A stretch of 64,000 bases of DNA, from positions 3,121,351-3,185,350 of the forward strand of contig JAQFVV010000021.1 of NCBI GenBank assembly GCA_028023455.1. The letters are read 5' to 3'. The notes beneath the pieces were generated by a model that did no database searches, was not told where the DNA came from, and saw only the letters and a program-made list of their open reading frames with translations. This document shows, piece after piece, positions 24,013 to 37,094 of this stretch. The position numbers were made by a program, and so were the translations under genes. Every line of letters begins with the position of its first letter. Position 1 is the stretch's first letter. This DNA is from Epiperipatus broadwayi. Lineage: Eukaryota > Onychophora > Udeonychophora > Euonychophora > Peripatidae.

Positions 24013-24335
24013 ATAATTAAAATATAGCTTCACCAGTGTGCATTGGAAATGCAGTATAATAATTATGAAGAATTAGTGAAGTAAACAAATCAATACTTAA
24101 TTATGATGATCTTCCTGATTGCTCTAGTTTTTTCTTAAGGGCAAAATTAATAAGTAATTTTCAAACATTACTAATTGCCATCCAATGTAAACCTATAGGT
24201 TTCATAACTCTATAAGAAGACTTAGGGTGATGTTTGAAAACCACTCATTAGCATTGCTCCTAAAAAAAGTGCAAATTCAAGAGGGCCTTATTGGTAAGTA
24301 TATAAAATGTCAGATTACTGTTGCCTTTGACAATA

Positions 24336-24538
24336 TAGCCTAGTGAGTTAGTGGGTCACCATGAAGTTCGATATTTGTTAATATAAAGATTCCTGGTCCA
24401 AATTCCCTGTTAATATTGCCAATGACCAAACAACATGAAAACGAACAAAAAAGAGAATAAATCCTGTATTACATTCTAACCTATGTGCTATTTTTAACAG
24501 ACAAATGTATTTGAAAAATTTAAATAAACTTTAAATTT
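24336..24538 (+). mobile_element. tRNA-derived SINE (family S)
   Basis: An A-box-like TAGCCTAGTGAG at 24338 and a B box GGTCCAAATTCC at about 24395 are followed by TGCCAATGACCA and a tail CTATGTGCTATTTTTAACAG as in the copies at 3881 and 11008. Confidence 0.6.
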
Positions 24539-24847
24539 TTTAAAAAACTTTTAATAATTAATGTTAGATGTTAAAAATAATCCAACATTTAATTACAGTT
24601 ATGATAACTTCTTAATTGAACTGGGGGGAAAATTAAATGTAACCTTTACTGCATTTTCAGCACAGAATATTCTTATCAAAAACAACTATAACATATAACC
24701 CTTCAATATTTTTTGTGAACAAAGCAATATAAGAATGAATTTATGTATGAAATAGTGAATAGGAAAAAATGATTTAGAAGAATAACAAATAGGTATCATT
24801 ATTACAAATTGTATATTTATCAATATAAAGCCATTATAACATCATAT

Positions 24848-25060
24848 GATTACCATTTACTATGTTTACGCCATCTGTTGATAACAGCAGCAAACTCTCC
24901 ATACAGTAGTGTCATTCAATGGATGTAAGAAAATTTGTGCATAAAATCCCTATGTACTGCACAAAGTTTCTTGCATCCATTAATTACTAAGGCATGCACT
25001 AGTTGGCACTACTATATGGTGAATTTTCTACACTTGTTTATCACTATAGAAGAAATACTT
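24848..25060. repeat. Family A tail palindrome
   Basis: Two inverted copies of the family A tail meet around 24955-24965. The head and hammerhead segment are absent. It is a deletion derivative like that at 61766-61986. Confidence 0.55.
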
Positions 25061-25164
25061 ATATAATACTGCAGTTTTTATATTATTGTATTTAAATGTT
25101 GCAAAAGCATTTACTATATTCATATAATCAATATCTTGCGAAAAATTAGTTTCAGTAGAATAAA

Positions 25165-26045
25165 CCATCCAACTCACATGTGGTTCCTTCTGGGTCTTTT
25201 ATAATCTCTTGGAATCCGGTTTAAGATTTCAATTGACCATCTATTATCATCTCTTCTAACAATATTAATTTTTTCAATGAGGTCAGTAACACCTGTTTGT
25301 TCTCTTACCCATATATTGCATTTTCAATCTCTTCTTGTTACTCCCAACATGTATCTATCCATACTGCTTTGAGTGGTCTGAAGTCTCTGTATTGCACTTC
25401 TATAAGTGTCCAAGTCTCAGATCCATATGTAAGAACTGGTAAAACACATTTATTAAAAATCTTCCTTTTCAAACACATAGGCATATTTTTTTAGTATCAA
25501 GTTATTTCTACCAAAAGCACCCCAAACAAGTTTAATTCTATGATTAATTTTATCCATTATATTTCCATCTATATTAATAATCTGATCAAGGTATTTGCAG
25601 CTGTTAACTTCTAAATCATCAAAATAAATTTTTATTTTCATATTTTGAGAAAATCCCTTAAACATTACTTTAGTCTTTTTAACATTTATTTTTAGCTCTA
25701 CATTTCTACTTTCATCTGATAACTCCTGCAACATTTCTTGCAGCTCTAAAGCATTATTTGCAAAAACAACTATATCATCTGCAAAATCTAAATGACTTAA
25801 ATAATCTCCATTTACTTTCACTTCTTTAGCTTCCCATTTTAATCATAAAAATACTTCTTGCAGCACTGCTGTAAAAAGTTTTGGAGGTATGGAGTCTCCC
25901 TGTCTTACACCCTTCTGAATGTTGACTTTCCTAATATTATTATGTAATCTAATTGTTGCTGTTACATTTTTATAAATACTTCTTTAAAATATAACAATAT
26001 CCTGGATCTATATCTCGATGATCCAATGCTTTAATCACTAAAGAA
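25165..26045 (-). pseudogene. RTE-like LINE reverse transcriptase fragment
   Basis: Minus-strand copy of the C-terminal half of the RT, ending in the 3' region at 25165. The frame at 25821-25453 contains the catalytic LDFADDIVVFANN box and continues into the thumb. Other segments (GVRQGDSIPP-like box near 25900) are in other frames, so several frameshifts have occurred. It parallels the better preserved copy at 51526-52757. At 26045 RTE similarity stops and a 50-bp dispersed segment begins. Confidence 0.75.
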
Positions 26046-26272
26046 ATGTATGGAGTGGACATTAGGAATTTGTCCTACTCAATTCCTTTAAGCCCTCCAA
26101 GATGAATCAAAGTTTCTCCTTTCAGTTTAATAGCAAACTCTTTTCTGCAGCCTAAGAAGTTTAAATAAAAATTCTTAAATGGGTAAATATAACCTGTTCT
26201 GAAAGCACACTAATAAATGGTTAATTATAACATTACAAACTAAAATTACAATTTTCAAATTGCATCCAAAAC

Positions 26273-26274
<2 letters not shown>

Positions 26275-26307
<33 letters not shown>

Positions 26308-26308
26308 T

Positions 26309-26342
<34 letters not shown>
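26275..26342. repeat. Duplicated (TA)n blocks
   Basis: Two TA tracts, each followed by TTGTTTTG, suggest tandem duplication within a microsatellite. Confidence 0.85.
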
Positions 26343-26343
<1 letters not shown>

Positions 26344-26977
26344 TTGTTACTTGCCCTACTAGTTGGTGTTATTCATGATAAGTGAGCATTTTCTTATTGC
26401 ATAAATTATAGAATGCCCGACTAAAGGGTTGATCAATTATTTATTTTTAACAAGTCACTTCAGAAGAATAATGTCTAGCATTACATAATGTATAATGAAA
26501 TATCCCACTGTAAAAAATTATATAATTAATCAAATTAATTTATAGCAATTTCAATTTGTATACTATAAACTTATTAATTATCAATAAGTTGTGCAATTCA
26601 AGTCATGAATGTGGTAAATTAATTAAATTGGTTTTGTATTCAAATGAATAACGTCTTACTCATTTCACAGTCAGCCATGGAGTCTTCTATGTAGTTGTGA
26701 GTTGCTTCAAAGTTGTAAAGATTGCTATATATAGCAATTCAAAAAATTCTTACAATATTAAACCAACTCACAATCATGTTAAAGACCCCATGTCTGACAT
26801 TAAAATGAATAAGACATAAATCATTTCAATATATATACATGAATGAAAGATGTCTTCCTAAAATAATTCAACAACAATTATTACTAATTTGTATACTTAA
26901 ATTATTCATTATTATTTTTTCTTTTTCTCTCTTTCTCCATTTTTTTTATTTTATTGTTTCAGATCTAGTTGTCATAA

Positions 26978-27814
26978 GTCGTTCTAACAATCAGTCATTT
27001 TCTTCTACTGACAATTACCATAAGATTGTGTGTTTGGGTATGTAGTCAGTGTGTAAATGTGATTAAAGAGGTGAGAAAGTTGTTTCTAAGTGTAGGTAGT
27101 CTAGAGAGAAAGTCAGAGGAGAGGGAGCAAAATGTAGTTAAAGAAGATAAGACAGAGTATGATTTTAGTGGAGAAAGTAGTAATGCAATGGAGATGGTAA
27201 GCTAGAGAATAAGTAAGATAGAAGAAGAAGTGAAAGATGTAGAAGTACAATTAAAATTGTTAGAAACTAAGTGTAAGGAGATAAAGGAATTATTGAGTAG
27301 AAATGATAAGGAAGAAATGGATAAGAAGGTCCAGAAAATGGTAGAAAAGGTTACAGATGGAGTAGAGAAAGTAGACTATGAGACAGTATTGATAGGAGAT
27401 TCACTAATAAGAGAATGTGGGGATATAATTGCAAGGGAAAATAGAAGCAGGTATGTAAGAGTATATTTGCCTGGAGTTAGAATTAGGGATGTGACAGATA
27501 AAGTAAGAAAGCCAGGTAGTAGAGATGTATATGTTATGGTAGGGATTAATAATTTGTTAGAACCATCAGAGAGAGTAATGGATGAGTATGTAGAATTGAA
27601 TAGGAATTTGAGGGTGATTAAAGGAAGAGTAGGGATAATTGGACTATTACCAAGATTTGACAAGACACATTTGTTAGATAGGGCATGTTCTATAAATGAG
27701 AGATTGAAAAAATTGTGTGAGAGAAATAATGTTGTGTTTGTGGATGTATGTGGTTGGTTTATTGGAAAGAGGGAGTTATATAGTAAAGATGGATTGCACT
27801 TAGGAAAACAATGA
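26978..27814 (+). pseudogene. LINE ORF1: zinc-binding/coiled coil plus SGNH esterase
   Basis: ORF1 proteins of this kind bind RNA and carry a GDSL/SGNH hydrolase of uncertain role in retrotransposition. The frame begins with a Cys-rich LCVWVCSQCVN segment (about 27026), then a Lys/Glu-rich coiled coil. An in-frame TAG at 27203-27205 interrupts it. From 27230 the frame is open for 194 codons. Counting from there, GDSL block I (LIGDSLIREC) has Ser58, the VMVGINN block is at 102-108, and the DGLHL block holds Asp187 and His190, so the catalytic Ser/Asp/His are all present. It stops just after, at 27814, shorter than might be expected. Confidence 0.75.
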
Positions 27815-28035
27815 AGTGAAGTTTTATGGAGTCTGATATTTAAAGAATATAATTCAGGAAACTTTTAAAGGGGGTGGGCTTTTAAATTGTAATATTATCA
27901 AAAAGAACAAGAATGGATGGAATATAAGAAATAAGCAAAAGATGGTTGATTTAGATATAAGTGTAGATGTGGAGAGGGTAATCATAATGGAGAAGAAAGA
28001 ATCAAAAGAATTTATAAAAGAGTAGTTAGGAAAGA

Positions 28036-28880
28036 AGAAATTGTTAAAATTGGATTTTTGAATATGCAAGGTGGTAGGAGACCAGAAAAGTGGCTGGAAT
28101 TAAATAAAGCAATTGAAAATGAAGAGCTTGTGGTATTAGCAGTAGTGAAAACTCATATAAGAGAAGAAGAAGAACCTATTTTGGAACAGTTGGTATGGAA
28201 GGGTATAAATAGAAAAGAAAAAGTAAAAAGGGATGGTGGTATAAGTGTTATATTGAAAAAATATTTAAATATTGTTAAATGTCAAGAGCATTTGTGGTTT
28301 GAAATAAGGTTGGGTAGACAAGAATGGATGGTGGCTGTAGTGTATATAGCCACTGGAGATAGTCAAACTGTAATGGAGTGGAACAGTAGTATATATGAAT
28401 GCCTAGTTAAGAATATATAGAGTTTTAAAGAAAAGGGAAAGAGAATAATGGTTATAGAGGATATGAATGGCCATATTGAAGAAATTGATGATGGAGATAA
28501 TAAGAATGGTCAGTTTTTGAAGGAATTTTGTCAAAGAGTAAATTTGAGCATTTGGGAATTTATCAAATATTTATGATGGACAATAAACATGGTCTAGGAA
28601 TAATATATTTCACACAATAGATTATGTATTGGTAGAGAAAGTGGGAATGAATACAATATGGAAAATTAAGGTGTTTGATAATGAAGAGAGAGTGTGCAAT
28701 AGTGATCATAACTTTATTGTAATAGAAATGATTAGTAATGTGATGGAGAATAGAAATAAAAGTAGAAACAATAGTGAAAGATGTGGATGGAGAGTGAATG
28801 ATAAGAATAAGTTGGAAGAGTATAAAATAAAAGTTGAAGAAACCATGGAACACTTGGTTGGGGATGAGTATAAGGACTGA
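28036..28880 (+). pseudogene. LINE ORF2, AP endonuclease part
   Basis: This domain nicks the target to prime reverse transcription. KIGFLNMQGG opens it (28047), followed by VLAVVKTHIREEEEP (the E-T-H-like box has Lys replacing the usual Glu region) and GGISVILKK. After a stop at 28420 the same strand continues with IMVIEDMNGHI (28447; the usual GDFN-type box), TIDYVLVE (28617) and CNSDHNFI (28696), the terminal catalytic SDH. Stops and at least one frameshift separate these blocks. Confidence 0.7.
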
Positions 28881-28898
28881 TGTGGTGAAATAGAAAAA

Positions 28899-30480
28899 GT
28901 GGCAAATAGGGTTTTAGTTGAGAATATGCAGAAGAATAAAAGTAATAAAAAAATGAGAGTTAGTAAAAGTGTAAAAGAGAACAAAGAAGCATATAGAAAA
29001 TATAAGTGTGCTATTAAGAACAAAGAAAGTGAAAACAATATTAATGCTAAATGGGGAAAGTACTTAGAAAAGAAGAAGTTGGTTAAAATGGATAATTATA
29101 GACAGAGGATGAAGTTGAATAGTAAATTGTTGGAGAATATTAATAAAAGTGGAAGAGATGGGAGTAAAAAAATTTGGAATTACATTAAAATGAGAAATGT
29201 AGGGAAAAGAGAGATTGTATTAATAGATGATGATGGAATGGAGTGTAGCTCTACAGAAGAGTTAGAGAGAATCTTAAATAGATATGTGATGGATATAGAA
29301 AAGATGTTAGATGTGAATGACTTAGTGATAGAAAACATGAAAGCATTTAGTAATGGGAATATTAGATTCACAAAAAATGAACTGAATAAAACAGGGAAGA
29401 GATTGAAAAGTGGAAAGGTAAGAGGTTTAAATGGATGGGCAGCAGAGATGGTAATGAAGTTAGGGCATAGAGCAAAAGCAAAGTTATTATCATGTTTTAA
29501 TAAGATGGCACAGAAGAAAGTTTTTTCAGGTAGTTGCAGTAATACAAGAAAAAGATTATTATTTAAAGGAAAGGGTAAGGATCATAGAAAATTAAATAAT
29601 TATAGACCGATAATGGTAACATCAGTTTTATATAAAGTTTTCCCATATATGGTAGCTGGAAGAGTTGTAAAATGGATGGAAAAGAATAATGTAGTGGGGA
29701 AACTGCCAGGAGGTTTTAGTTCTTAGAGGTGTATTAGAGATAGTTTTTTTGTAGTTACACAACTTATGGAAATGAGTAGGAATTCAGGTAGATCATTATA
29801 TATGAGTTTTATAGATATAGAGAAAGCATATGATAGAGTAAATAGAAATATATTATGGGTAACATTAGCAAATTTGGGAATGGATGAAGCTTTAGTAAAT
29901 ATTATTAAGAAATTATATGAAAATAATTATTATACTTACCAATTATGAAATATAGAATCAGGTAAAGTTAAAAATGGGGTGGGATTAAGGCAAGGATACC
30001 CTATGCCACCTATTTTGTTTTTGTTGTATTTGAGTGAAATGGAGAAAGCAATAGAAGCACTAGGAACAGGGATAGAGATACCATTAATAGGTGGCAAGGG
30101 AGTATATACTTTGTTGGGTCTTTTTTTTTTGCAGATGATATCTTTTTGTGTGCAGAAATAAAAGAAGATATGGAAATTATGTTGAGGACATGCACAAGGG
30201 TGAGTAAAGAGATGGGGATTAAATTTAATGAAAAATCAAATATAATGATGGTTAATACTGGGGAAAGAGAATATGTAGATTTTTTATTGGGGATATAAAG
30301 TTAAGTGTGGTGGATAGATAGAGGTATTTGGGAATCATCTTATGTAATCAGGAAAATTGCTTGGATGAATGGGAGAAAAAACTGGTAAATGAAGCAAAGA
30401 AAAGAAAGAGTTTGGTAAAGAAACTAACAGTATTTTCATATAATAAATATGATGTAGCTAGAATTGTATGAGAAGGGGTT
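28899..30480 (+). pseudogene. LINE ORF2, reverse transcriptase part (broken)
   Basis: The first 275 codons (28899-29726) include a Lys-rich linker and the NNYRPIMVTSVLYKVF block. After a stop comes SFIDIEKAYDRVNRNILW (29800; first catalytic Asp), then GLRQGYPMPPILF (29982). The catalytic FADD box (TTTGCAGATGAT, 30128-30139) is preserved but lies one frame off, after a run of ten T at 30121-30130, so a slippage indel breaks the enzyme there. YLGII follows at ~30327 in yet another context with stops. Not functional. Confidence 0.8.
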
Positions 30481-30499
30481 GCAGTAAAAGGGTTAACAT

Positions 30500-31374
30500 A
30501 TGGTTATGGTGCATTCTGTGTTAGTAAAAGGGTTTTAGATTATTTAGAGAAAGTACAAAGTGAAGTAGGAAGACATGCATTAGGTGCGGAAATGTGGATA
30601 GCAAAGGAGGCAATTCAAGGAGAAATGGGATGATCACGTTTTTATATGAGAGATGCAAAAAGTAAAATGAAAATGTTTGGTTGGTTGCAGTTTATGGATA
30701 GTAAAAGAACAGCCAAAATAGTATTTAATTGGGTTATGAGTAAAGGGCAGGTAATATGATGGGTGAGAAAGGTAATGCGGTATGCAAAAGATTTGGATAA
30801 AGAATTTATATCAGTATACTTGTATCAAAGGTGGGATGATTATGTTAGGAGGATTGTTGAGTGTTATAGTGGTAAGAAATGGGATAAAAGAATAAAAGCA
30901 TTAATAAAAAATAGGGAGTTGGAGAGATGGAGAACTAGTATTGAGGGTAAGAAGAGTTTAAATATATATAGAAGTAAACGAAACATTGGATGCAAGTTAA
31001 TTTATGATAATAATAAGGAAAGTAGTTTATTGTTTAAGGTTCTAACAGGATCTTTAGCAACAAGAGAATATACATGTAAATGGAAAACTATGGGTGATTT
31101 AGTACTCAAATTGTGTAAGGAAGGTATAGAAAATATTAGGCATCTGTTGATTGAATGTAAATGCTTGAAAGCAGAAAGGGTACAGATAATAAAGCTATGG
31201 GAGAATAAATATGAACAAAGTGATTATACAGAAAGTGAGTTATTGGTTTTTATGCTGGGTTTGCGAAAAGGGGGATTTAGATATAAAGGCCATAGAGTTG
31301 ACAAAGATTATGTTGTGGAAATGGGATGGGGCAGAATATGGGAAGACTTAGAGTGGAGAATGGAAAATTAAGTG
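30500..31374 (+). pseudogene. LINE ORF2 C-terminal region with zinc-knuckle-like motif
   Basis: A frame of 202 codons (30763-31371) covers the end of ORF2. The segment CKEGIENIRHLLIEC (about 31117-31161) has the Cys-x8-His-x4-Cys spacing of the C-terminal motif found in many LINEs. A TGA at 30758-30760 separates it from earlier sequence. The same region is repeated, more decayed, at 59380-59860. Confidence 0.7.
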
Positions 31375-31919
31375 GCTAACAGGTTTATCTGGGCATAATT
31401 GCTGAGATATTCTTGACTTCGTTTAAGGAGAAGCCAAAATACATCACATCACATAGTGATCATATATATATATATATAAGAGAGAGGGACCAAAGAAAGC
31501 GAAAGAAAGAATTTTGGGTATCCAAAATCCATCTATTTATTGCAACAGAATTGTCTGAATAATTATAAAAGCCCAGACTGTGATGTTAGAACATAAAAGC
31601 ATCAATCAATATTATTAATGGTAAGACTACTTCATCAAAGAAGTTTTATAAAATGTCTGCGGAGATTAAATTTAAATGGATCAATATCTGACTACAAACT
31701 CGGAATACAAGTGTTCTCAGAAATATTGTCATCTCCGTTTAAAATGCATTTCCGTACTGAAAAGTTAATTAAAAGAATGGTAAAGGCTTATTTTTAAAAA
31801 TAAAAAAAATATAGGAATCTAAAAATAAAATGTTTAGTATATTTTAAAATATATTACATTGTATATTATGTTAATTTGGAATGATGTTTTATTCACGTAT
31901 TAATAGCATATATATCATT

Positions 31920-32000
31920 AAATCCAGGCAACACTTAGACAATCCCAACATCAATAACAATCATCAATTTCAAACCGTTGTCAAGCCAATCTCCTTATAT
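31920..32000 (-). repeat. Family C arm
   Basis: On the minus strand ATGTTGGGATTGTCTAAGTG matches 12325-12345 and 13800-13820. It lies beside a short TA tract. Confidence 0.5.
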
Positions 32001-32039
32001 ATATATATTAAACCATACGTGCATATTACAAATTTGTTA

Positions 32040-32195
32040 TCATATGTAAATTACATAACTCAACCAGAATATCAGCAATTTGTTGTTAAAGCAAAGCTCA
32101 GATATAAATAAAATCTGAGTGTTGCCTTGAACACTGTTTGGTTATATTCGGTTGATTAATTTTAAGCATTAGCTGGAATAATATGATCTAGATAG
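32040..32195 (+). repeat. Dispersed repeat shared with 34090-34235
   Basis: ATCAGCAATTTGTTGTTAAAG and TTAATTTTAAGCATTAGCTG recur in the same order at 34122 and 34185. It is a short interspersed repeat of unknown type. Confidence 0.5.
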
Positions 32196-32263
32196 ATATA
32201 TAGATAGGTAGATAGATAGATAAGCAGGTAGGTGGGTGTATGAGTGAGAAAGTGGAAAAGTTC

Positions 32264-32647
<384 letters not shown>

Positions 32648-33132
32648 GTGACTGAGTGTATGGTGAGTAAGTGGAAAGGCAGGTGGGTAGATAGCTAGGT
32701 GGATAGATAAATAAATGGATGGTTAAATAAATAAAGAATGGTTGGATGGATGGATAGGTAGATATTAATTTTAATATCTAATTATTCAAAACTTTTATTA
32801 TCCAAACAAAGTTTCAAAGGTAAATTTTAACTTTTACATTAAATAAATAAATTTCTACTTACATTTGTAAATAAAAAATTTTAAAAAAAATTATAAACAC
32901 TTATGTCTAATCACAGTGATCTACCTGTTTTTGTTTATTTTTATCTTGGGAGATCTTGGATTTGCAATTCAAGAATGAAATATCTATTTTTAAATTCCAA
33001 AAAATTCACAATTTTGAATAAGTCCTGAATCGAGGTATATCAGATAAATAGTATTTTATTTGTGCGTCCATTGAGATTAGCTTAATAAAAAGATAGTCAT
33101 TGTCGTAAATATTGATTATGTAATGTCTAGTT

Positions 33133-33500
33133 CTGGAGTCCCCAACCTTTTTGCACTTAAGAGCACATTCTATAATACTGGCCAGGTGGTGGGCACCATT
33201 TATTTTTTCAATGTAAATTTATAGTTGGATATTGTTAATAATACACATGATGTACAAAAAAATATTTATTTCAAAAATAAAATTTTAACATATAATTAAT
33301 GTTTATATTTTTATGCTGTAAAAATATAGTATTCCCTGCAATTTGATTACAATATAATACAATAATTTATAAGAAATTTTAAAAAATAAATTTATTTGTA
33401 TAAGATAAATAATTTTTTATCGTGTTCGGATAGTGGCAGGCACACGTAAAATGGTCTGTTGGCACCATGGTACCCACAGGCATAGGGTTGGGGACCTCTG
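33133..33500. mobile_element. hAT-type MITE with perfect 8-bp target duplication
   Basis: The inverted ends CTGGAGTCCCCAACC (33133-33147) and GGTTGGGGACCTCTG (33486-33500) are hAT-like. They are flanked on both sides by GTCTAGTT (33125-33132 and 33501-33508), the 8-bp duplication typical of hAT transposases. Length is 368 bp and the interior is AT-rich with no transposase, so it is non-autonomous. The minus-strand frame at 33417-33626 spans the element edge and is not a gene. Confidence 0.85.
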
Positions 33501-34089
33501 GTCTAGTTGTTTGAGCAGATTTATGACATTGTAATCAACAAATCTATCTATAATTGCCTTGATGTAGGTTTTTAAGTCACAAGCATGATATTTTTTTTTG
33601 TAATTAGACAGTCCATAACTAGCCATTCAGTACTGGTATCTAGCCATTATGGATGGAAAATAAAAATCCCAGGTTACTCTGAGTTGTTCAGAATCTGTCA
33701 TGTATTGTTCGTGAAATACAATGTAGTAGTATCACAATGTTGAAATAAGCAGTGTATTCATATGAGCAATACCAAGTTCATATTTTAAGTATTAAGTTTT
33801 AATATGTAAATAAATCCATCCTCACACTTTCCTTGCCAGTACTTCAGATTTGCTCATATATAAGCATTTGAGTTGTAGAAATAAGTGGATTCATTTTATT
33901 CCTGCATAAATACTATATCTTGTATTGGAGAGGAAAGTATTCACTTATTATTATTAATACTTGCAAAAGCACATGCACAATTAGCTTGAAAGGCTGATAT
34001 TTAAATGTAATATGTAAATAAGGTAAATACTGGAAGCATTTCATAAAAAATATATAAAAATTTACATATATATGCATATATAATTTCAC

Positions 34090-34235
34090 CTTAGTGAATT
34101 CTTAAAATTAACCAATAGAAAATCAGCAATTTGTTGTCATGGCAACAGTGTAGCCTTAACAACAGATTGTTAATATTATATTCTTTAATTTTAAGCATTA
34201 GCTGTACTGGTGTGATTTACATATGATAACCAATT
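34090..34235 (+). repeat. Dispersed repeat shared with 32040-32195
   Basis: The second copy of the repeat described at 32040. It includes TAACAACAG, which also occurs in family C. Confidence 0.45.
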
Positions 34236-34539
34236 AGGTACATGCAAATATATGTATGTATGTTTATATATATGTATGTCTGGGGTTTGATATTTGATTG
34301 CATTAAAAGAGGCTTCGTTTACATCTGCATTTGACTTGAAAGTTAGCCTTGATATCGCTGATCAAACTTTCCAACTTTAAAAGATCTGTAGTTAAACATA
34401 CATAAATAATTATTTTTTATCTGCATTGTTAGTTTGCTTAAGAGGCTGGTGTATGAGTTATTTAGAAACTGATTTTATATTTCATTATAGTCTACACATC
34501 GTAATATAATTAATCAATTATAATTAAAAATTATAATTA

Positions 34540-34712
34540 TACAAAGAAAGAGACCGCATGTGAGATGGATGGATGAAATAAGGGAATTTGTTGGTATGAT
34601 GCAGAGAAGAGATTAGAGATCAGAGAAACTGCATTTAACTTGGAGAGAGGTTCATCACAGAATGGATTGATAATATTGAAAATGATGATGATGATATTAA
34701 TGATAATTAAAA
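34540..34712 (+). mobile_element. RTE-like LINE, 3' end fragment
   Basis: GAGACCGCATGTGAGATGGA through CAGAATGGATTGATAATATTG, followed by a GATGATGATGAT tail, matches 53968-54120. It is 5'-truncated. Confidence 0.75.
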
Positions 34713-34719
34713 AGAATAA

Positions 34720-37090
34720 TAGATATGACTTATTAAAAAAATATTGATTTAATCTCCCACACACATACAAATATTACAGCCACACTAAAAAAAAATCATA
34801 TCAAGTGATTCCAATTAGAGAAAATCATTGGTTGGATTAGAGTAGCAATTATAAATAACTAGGATTTAATAATTTTCATCATATCATTTAGTTTGAAAAA
34901 AGATGAGGTTAAGTTATAATATCTAATTATGCTGAGAACATTCATACAATTTTTAAAAAAATTATTATTATTAAACAATCAAATTCTTGTTTTTGTGAGT
35001 TTTAATTAAACAAATGTTATAATTTCACATTATTGATACAGAATATTTATGTTATTTTATAAGATAAGGCTTTAAAGTAATGAAAATAATGACATTAATA
35101 AATAAAAAAACTAAGCCGATAATAATAATTAAATGCAAATAACAGTAAATAACAAGTGCTTTTTTTTTAAAAAAAAAAAGAAATGGATTTAAACTAGATA
35201 TTTTGCAGAAGGTCAAAAATATTAGTCCATTTGCATTATTCTAAACATGATCCTTAGAAGAAAAATTAAAAGGGGATTAAATAAAAATTTGTTTGGCTAA
35301 TGTGGTTCTGATCATTTCTGAAGTTAATTAAGGATATAAATAACGCTACTTTACCTAAAGTATATTTTGGGATATTAGTCCATAATGTATCTTCAAATAA
35401 ATAATTGACTGTATTCAAATCAGAGAAAATACATGTTTATTCTTCAATTCTTCACTTATCCTTTTCATCAATAAACACATAATCAAACGACTTATCACTC
35501 AGGAGCTCACAAGAAGTTTAAGCATCAAAGTGTTATAAATGAAGGCACTATCTATAAGTTCTAGCGCTCCAAATATTTTCAGTAGATTATTGCAATAAAA
35601 CTCATAGGGGGAGCCCTTTCATGATTTCTAGTTTATAAATCATCATCTTTTTACTGAGATTAAATTTCAGATAGTGAAGGTAGAATTTGATCCAACAATG
35701 AAAATAAAATCTACAGTTGCGTTTTGAGTCTCAGACAATCTAAATCTGTTTACCCCACTATTGGGTAAAAGTCTCTCCAAAGTGACTGCACTGAGTTCTG
35801 CCTTATATGCTTTTAATCACGAATATTATTTATGATTTTACTCAAAATTACGATTTTTTTATTATTCTTTTTGCTCTGTTGATCCAGTGAAATTTGTTCA
35901 ATTAATATTTTCAGTTCAGAACCTAGCCGTCTCTGCTTTATGTAAACATTGCGCGTCTATCAATGCTACTTTTTATTCTGTATTTTATGGAATTTGCTGT
36001 TTCTGAAAACAACTCTTTGATTCGTATTCACTCTATTTTTTACATTTATTTTCTCCCTTTTGCATAAGTATTTTTATTTATGGGATGTGATTATGAAATG
36101 TATGCATTCTGCTCAAAGTATATAATCTTGAATGTGGATTAAGATATTTTTTATTACTATTATTGCTTGTGAAATCTTTGTAATATTATTTATAGAAATT
36201 TACATGCAAGCCACCACCCCCCCTCTTTCATTTTTCAGATCTTTCAACATTTCTTCCATCTCAACTACCTCTTTTAAATATAGCACTATCTTCTATGTTT
36301 TTTCAAAAATACATTAATATCCAAAAATCTCATTTTAATTAGTTTTTTTATCTGATTAAAACATAGTCTGATAAAAGAAACTTTGATAGTATTTGCATTA
36401 TTTTGATGCAAAAGAATTACACATGCGATGTATTATTTTCACTTAAATGAGTTTTAAATATCCTGACAGTAATGTAAAATCCTTTGTTTCTTTTCTTTTA
36501 AAATTTTCTTTGTTGTTTTTGTTGCTGTTGTTGATGTTGTTTATTAGTCTATTTTTGACAGAATAGTTTTATATAAAGCATTTTCTGTATTAACACTTTT
36601 GTAAATAACTAATAAGATCTCCATTTGAAAATCTTTGGTGAGAGTTCTGATCACTCTTTCAGCTCTCTTTCACTCTCCTGCAGATACCTGTAATGGTATT
36701 TATCCAGTTCTGTGATTGTTTGGTCATAGAAAATGAAATTAAAATAACATTGGTTTATTACGTTTAAAAAGAATCTGAAGAAGTCAGTATTCTGTAGCCA
36801 TTGGGAATTTCGAAATAATCTAGCCTTGCCTATTACATCACTAATTGCTGTGTTCTTTATTCTCTGGCTTTTAGATCATTTGCAAGATTACTTTGAGAAG
36901 ATTTTGAACAAATATGAAAAATGCAAAAAAAGTGGATTTTTTGCATAGTTTATATAGTATAAGTGCCCCTGCAAGAGGATAATTAAAATGAATAAAATGT
37001 AGTTATATTTTCTCCCCACAAAATTACTAATTCTGGTAATTTGATTGGAGTACTGTTCTTATTTGTTACTTTTAATTGGCTAATTAATTA
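34720..37090. other. Interval without recognised gene
   Basis: AT-rich with some more complex stretches (35440-35830 and 36600-36900). I find no frame with recognisable domains and no repeat shared within the window. Short frames such as 36132-36317 are unconvincing. Confidence 0.45.
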
Positions 37091-37094
37091 TAAT

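Larger units (their letters stand above)
26940..31463 (+). mobile_element. LINE of CR1/L2-like type with SGNH ORF1, near full length, decayed
   Basis: The order is ORF1 (esterase), AP endonuclease, reverse transcriptase, C-terminal zinc knuckle, ~90-bp 3' UTR. The 3' end is a short CATCACATCACA repeat rather than poly(A), then (TA)n. Fragments of the same element's tail lie at 44348-44580 and 59325-59945. The 5' limit is uncertain. The CR1/L2 placement rests on the esterase ORF1, AP endonuclease and repeat-type 3' end, and is tentative. Confidence 0.8.

Noticed and set aside
27376-27663. Minus-strand frame of 95 codons inside LINE ORF1
   Set aside because: Antisense shadow of the SGNH domain; the plus-strand frame has the family motifs. 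The same holds for the minus frames at 27854, 28563, 28706 and 29180.
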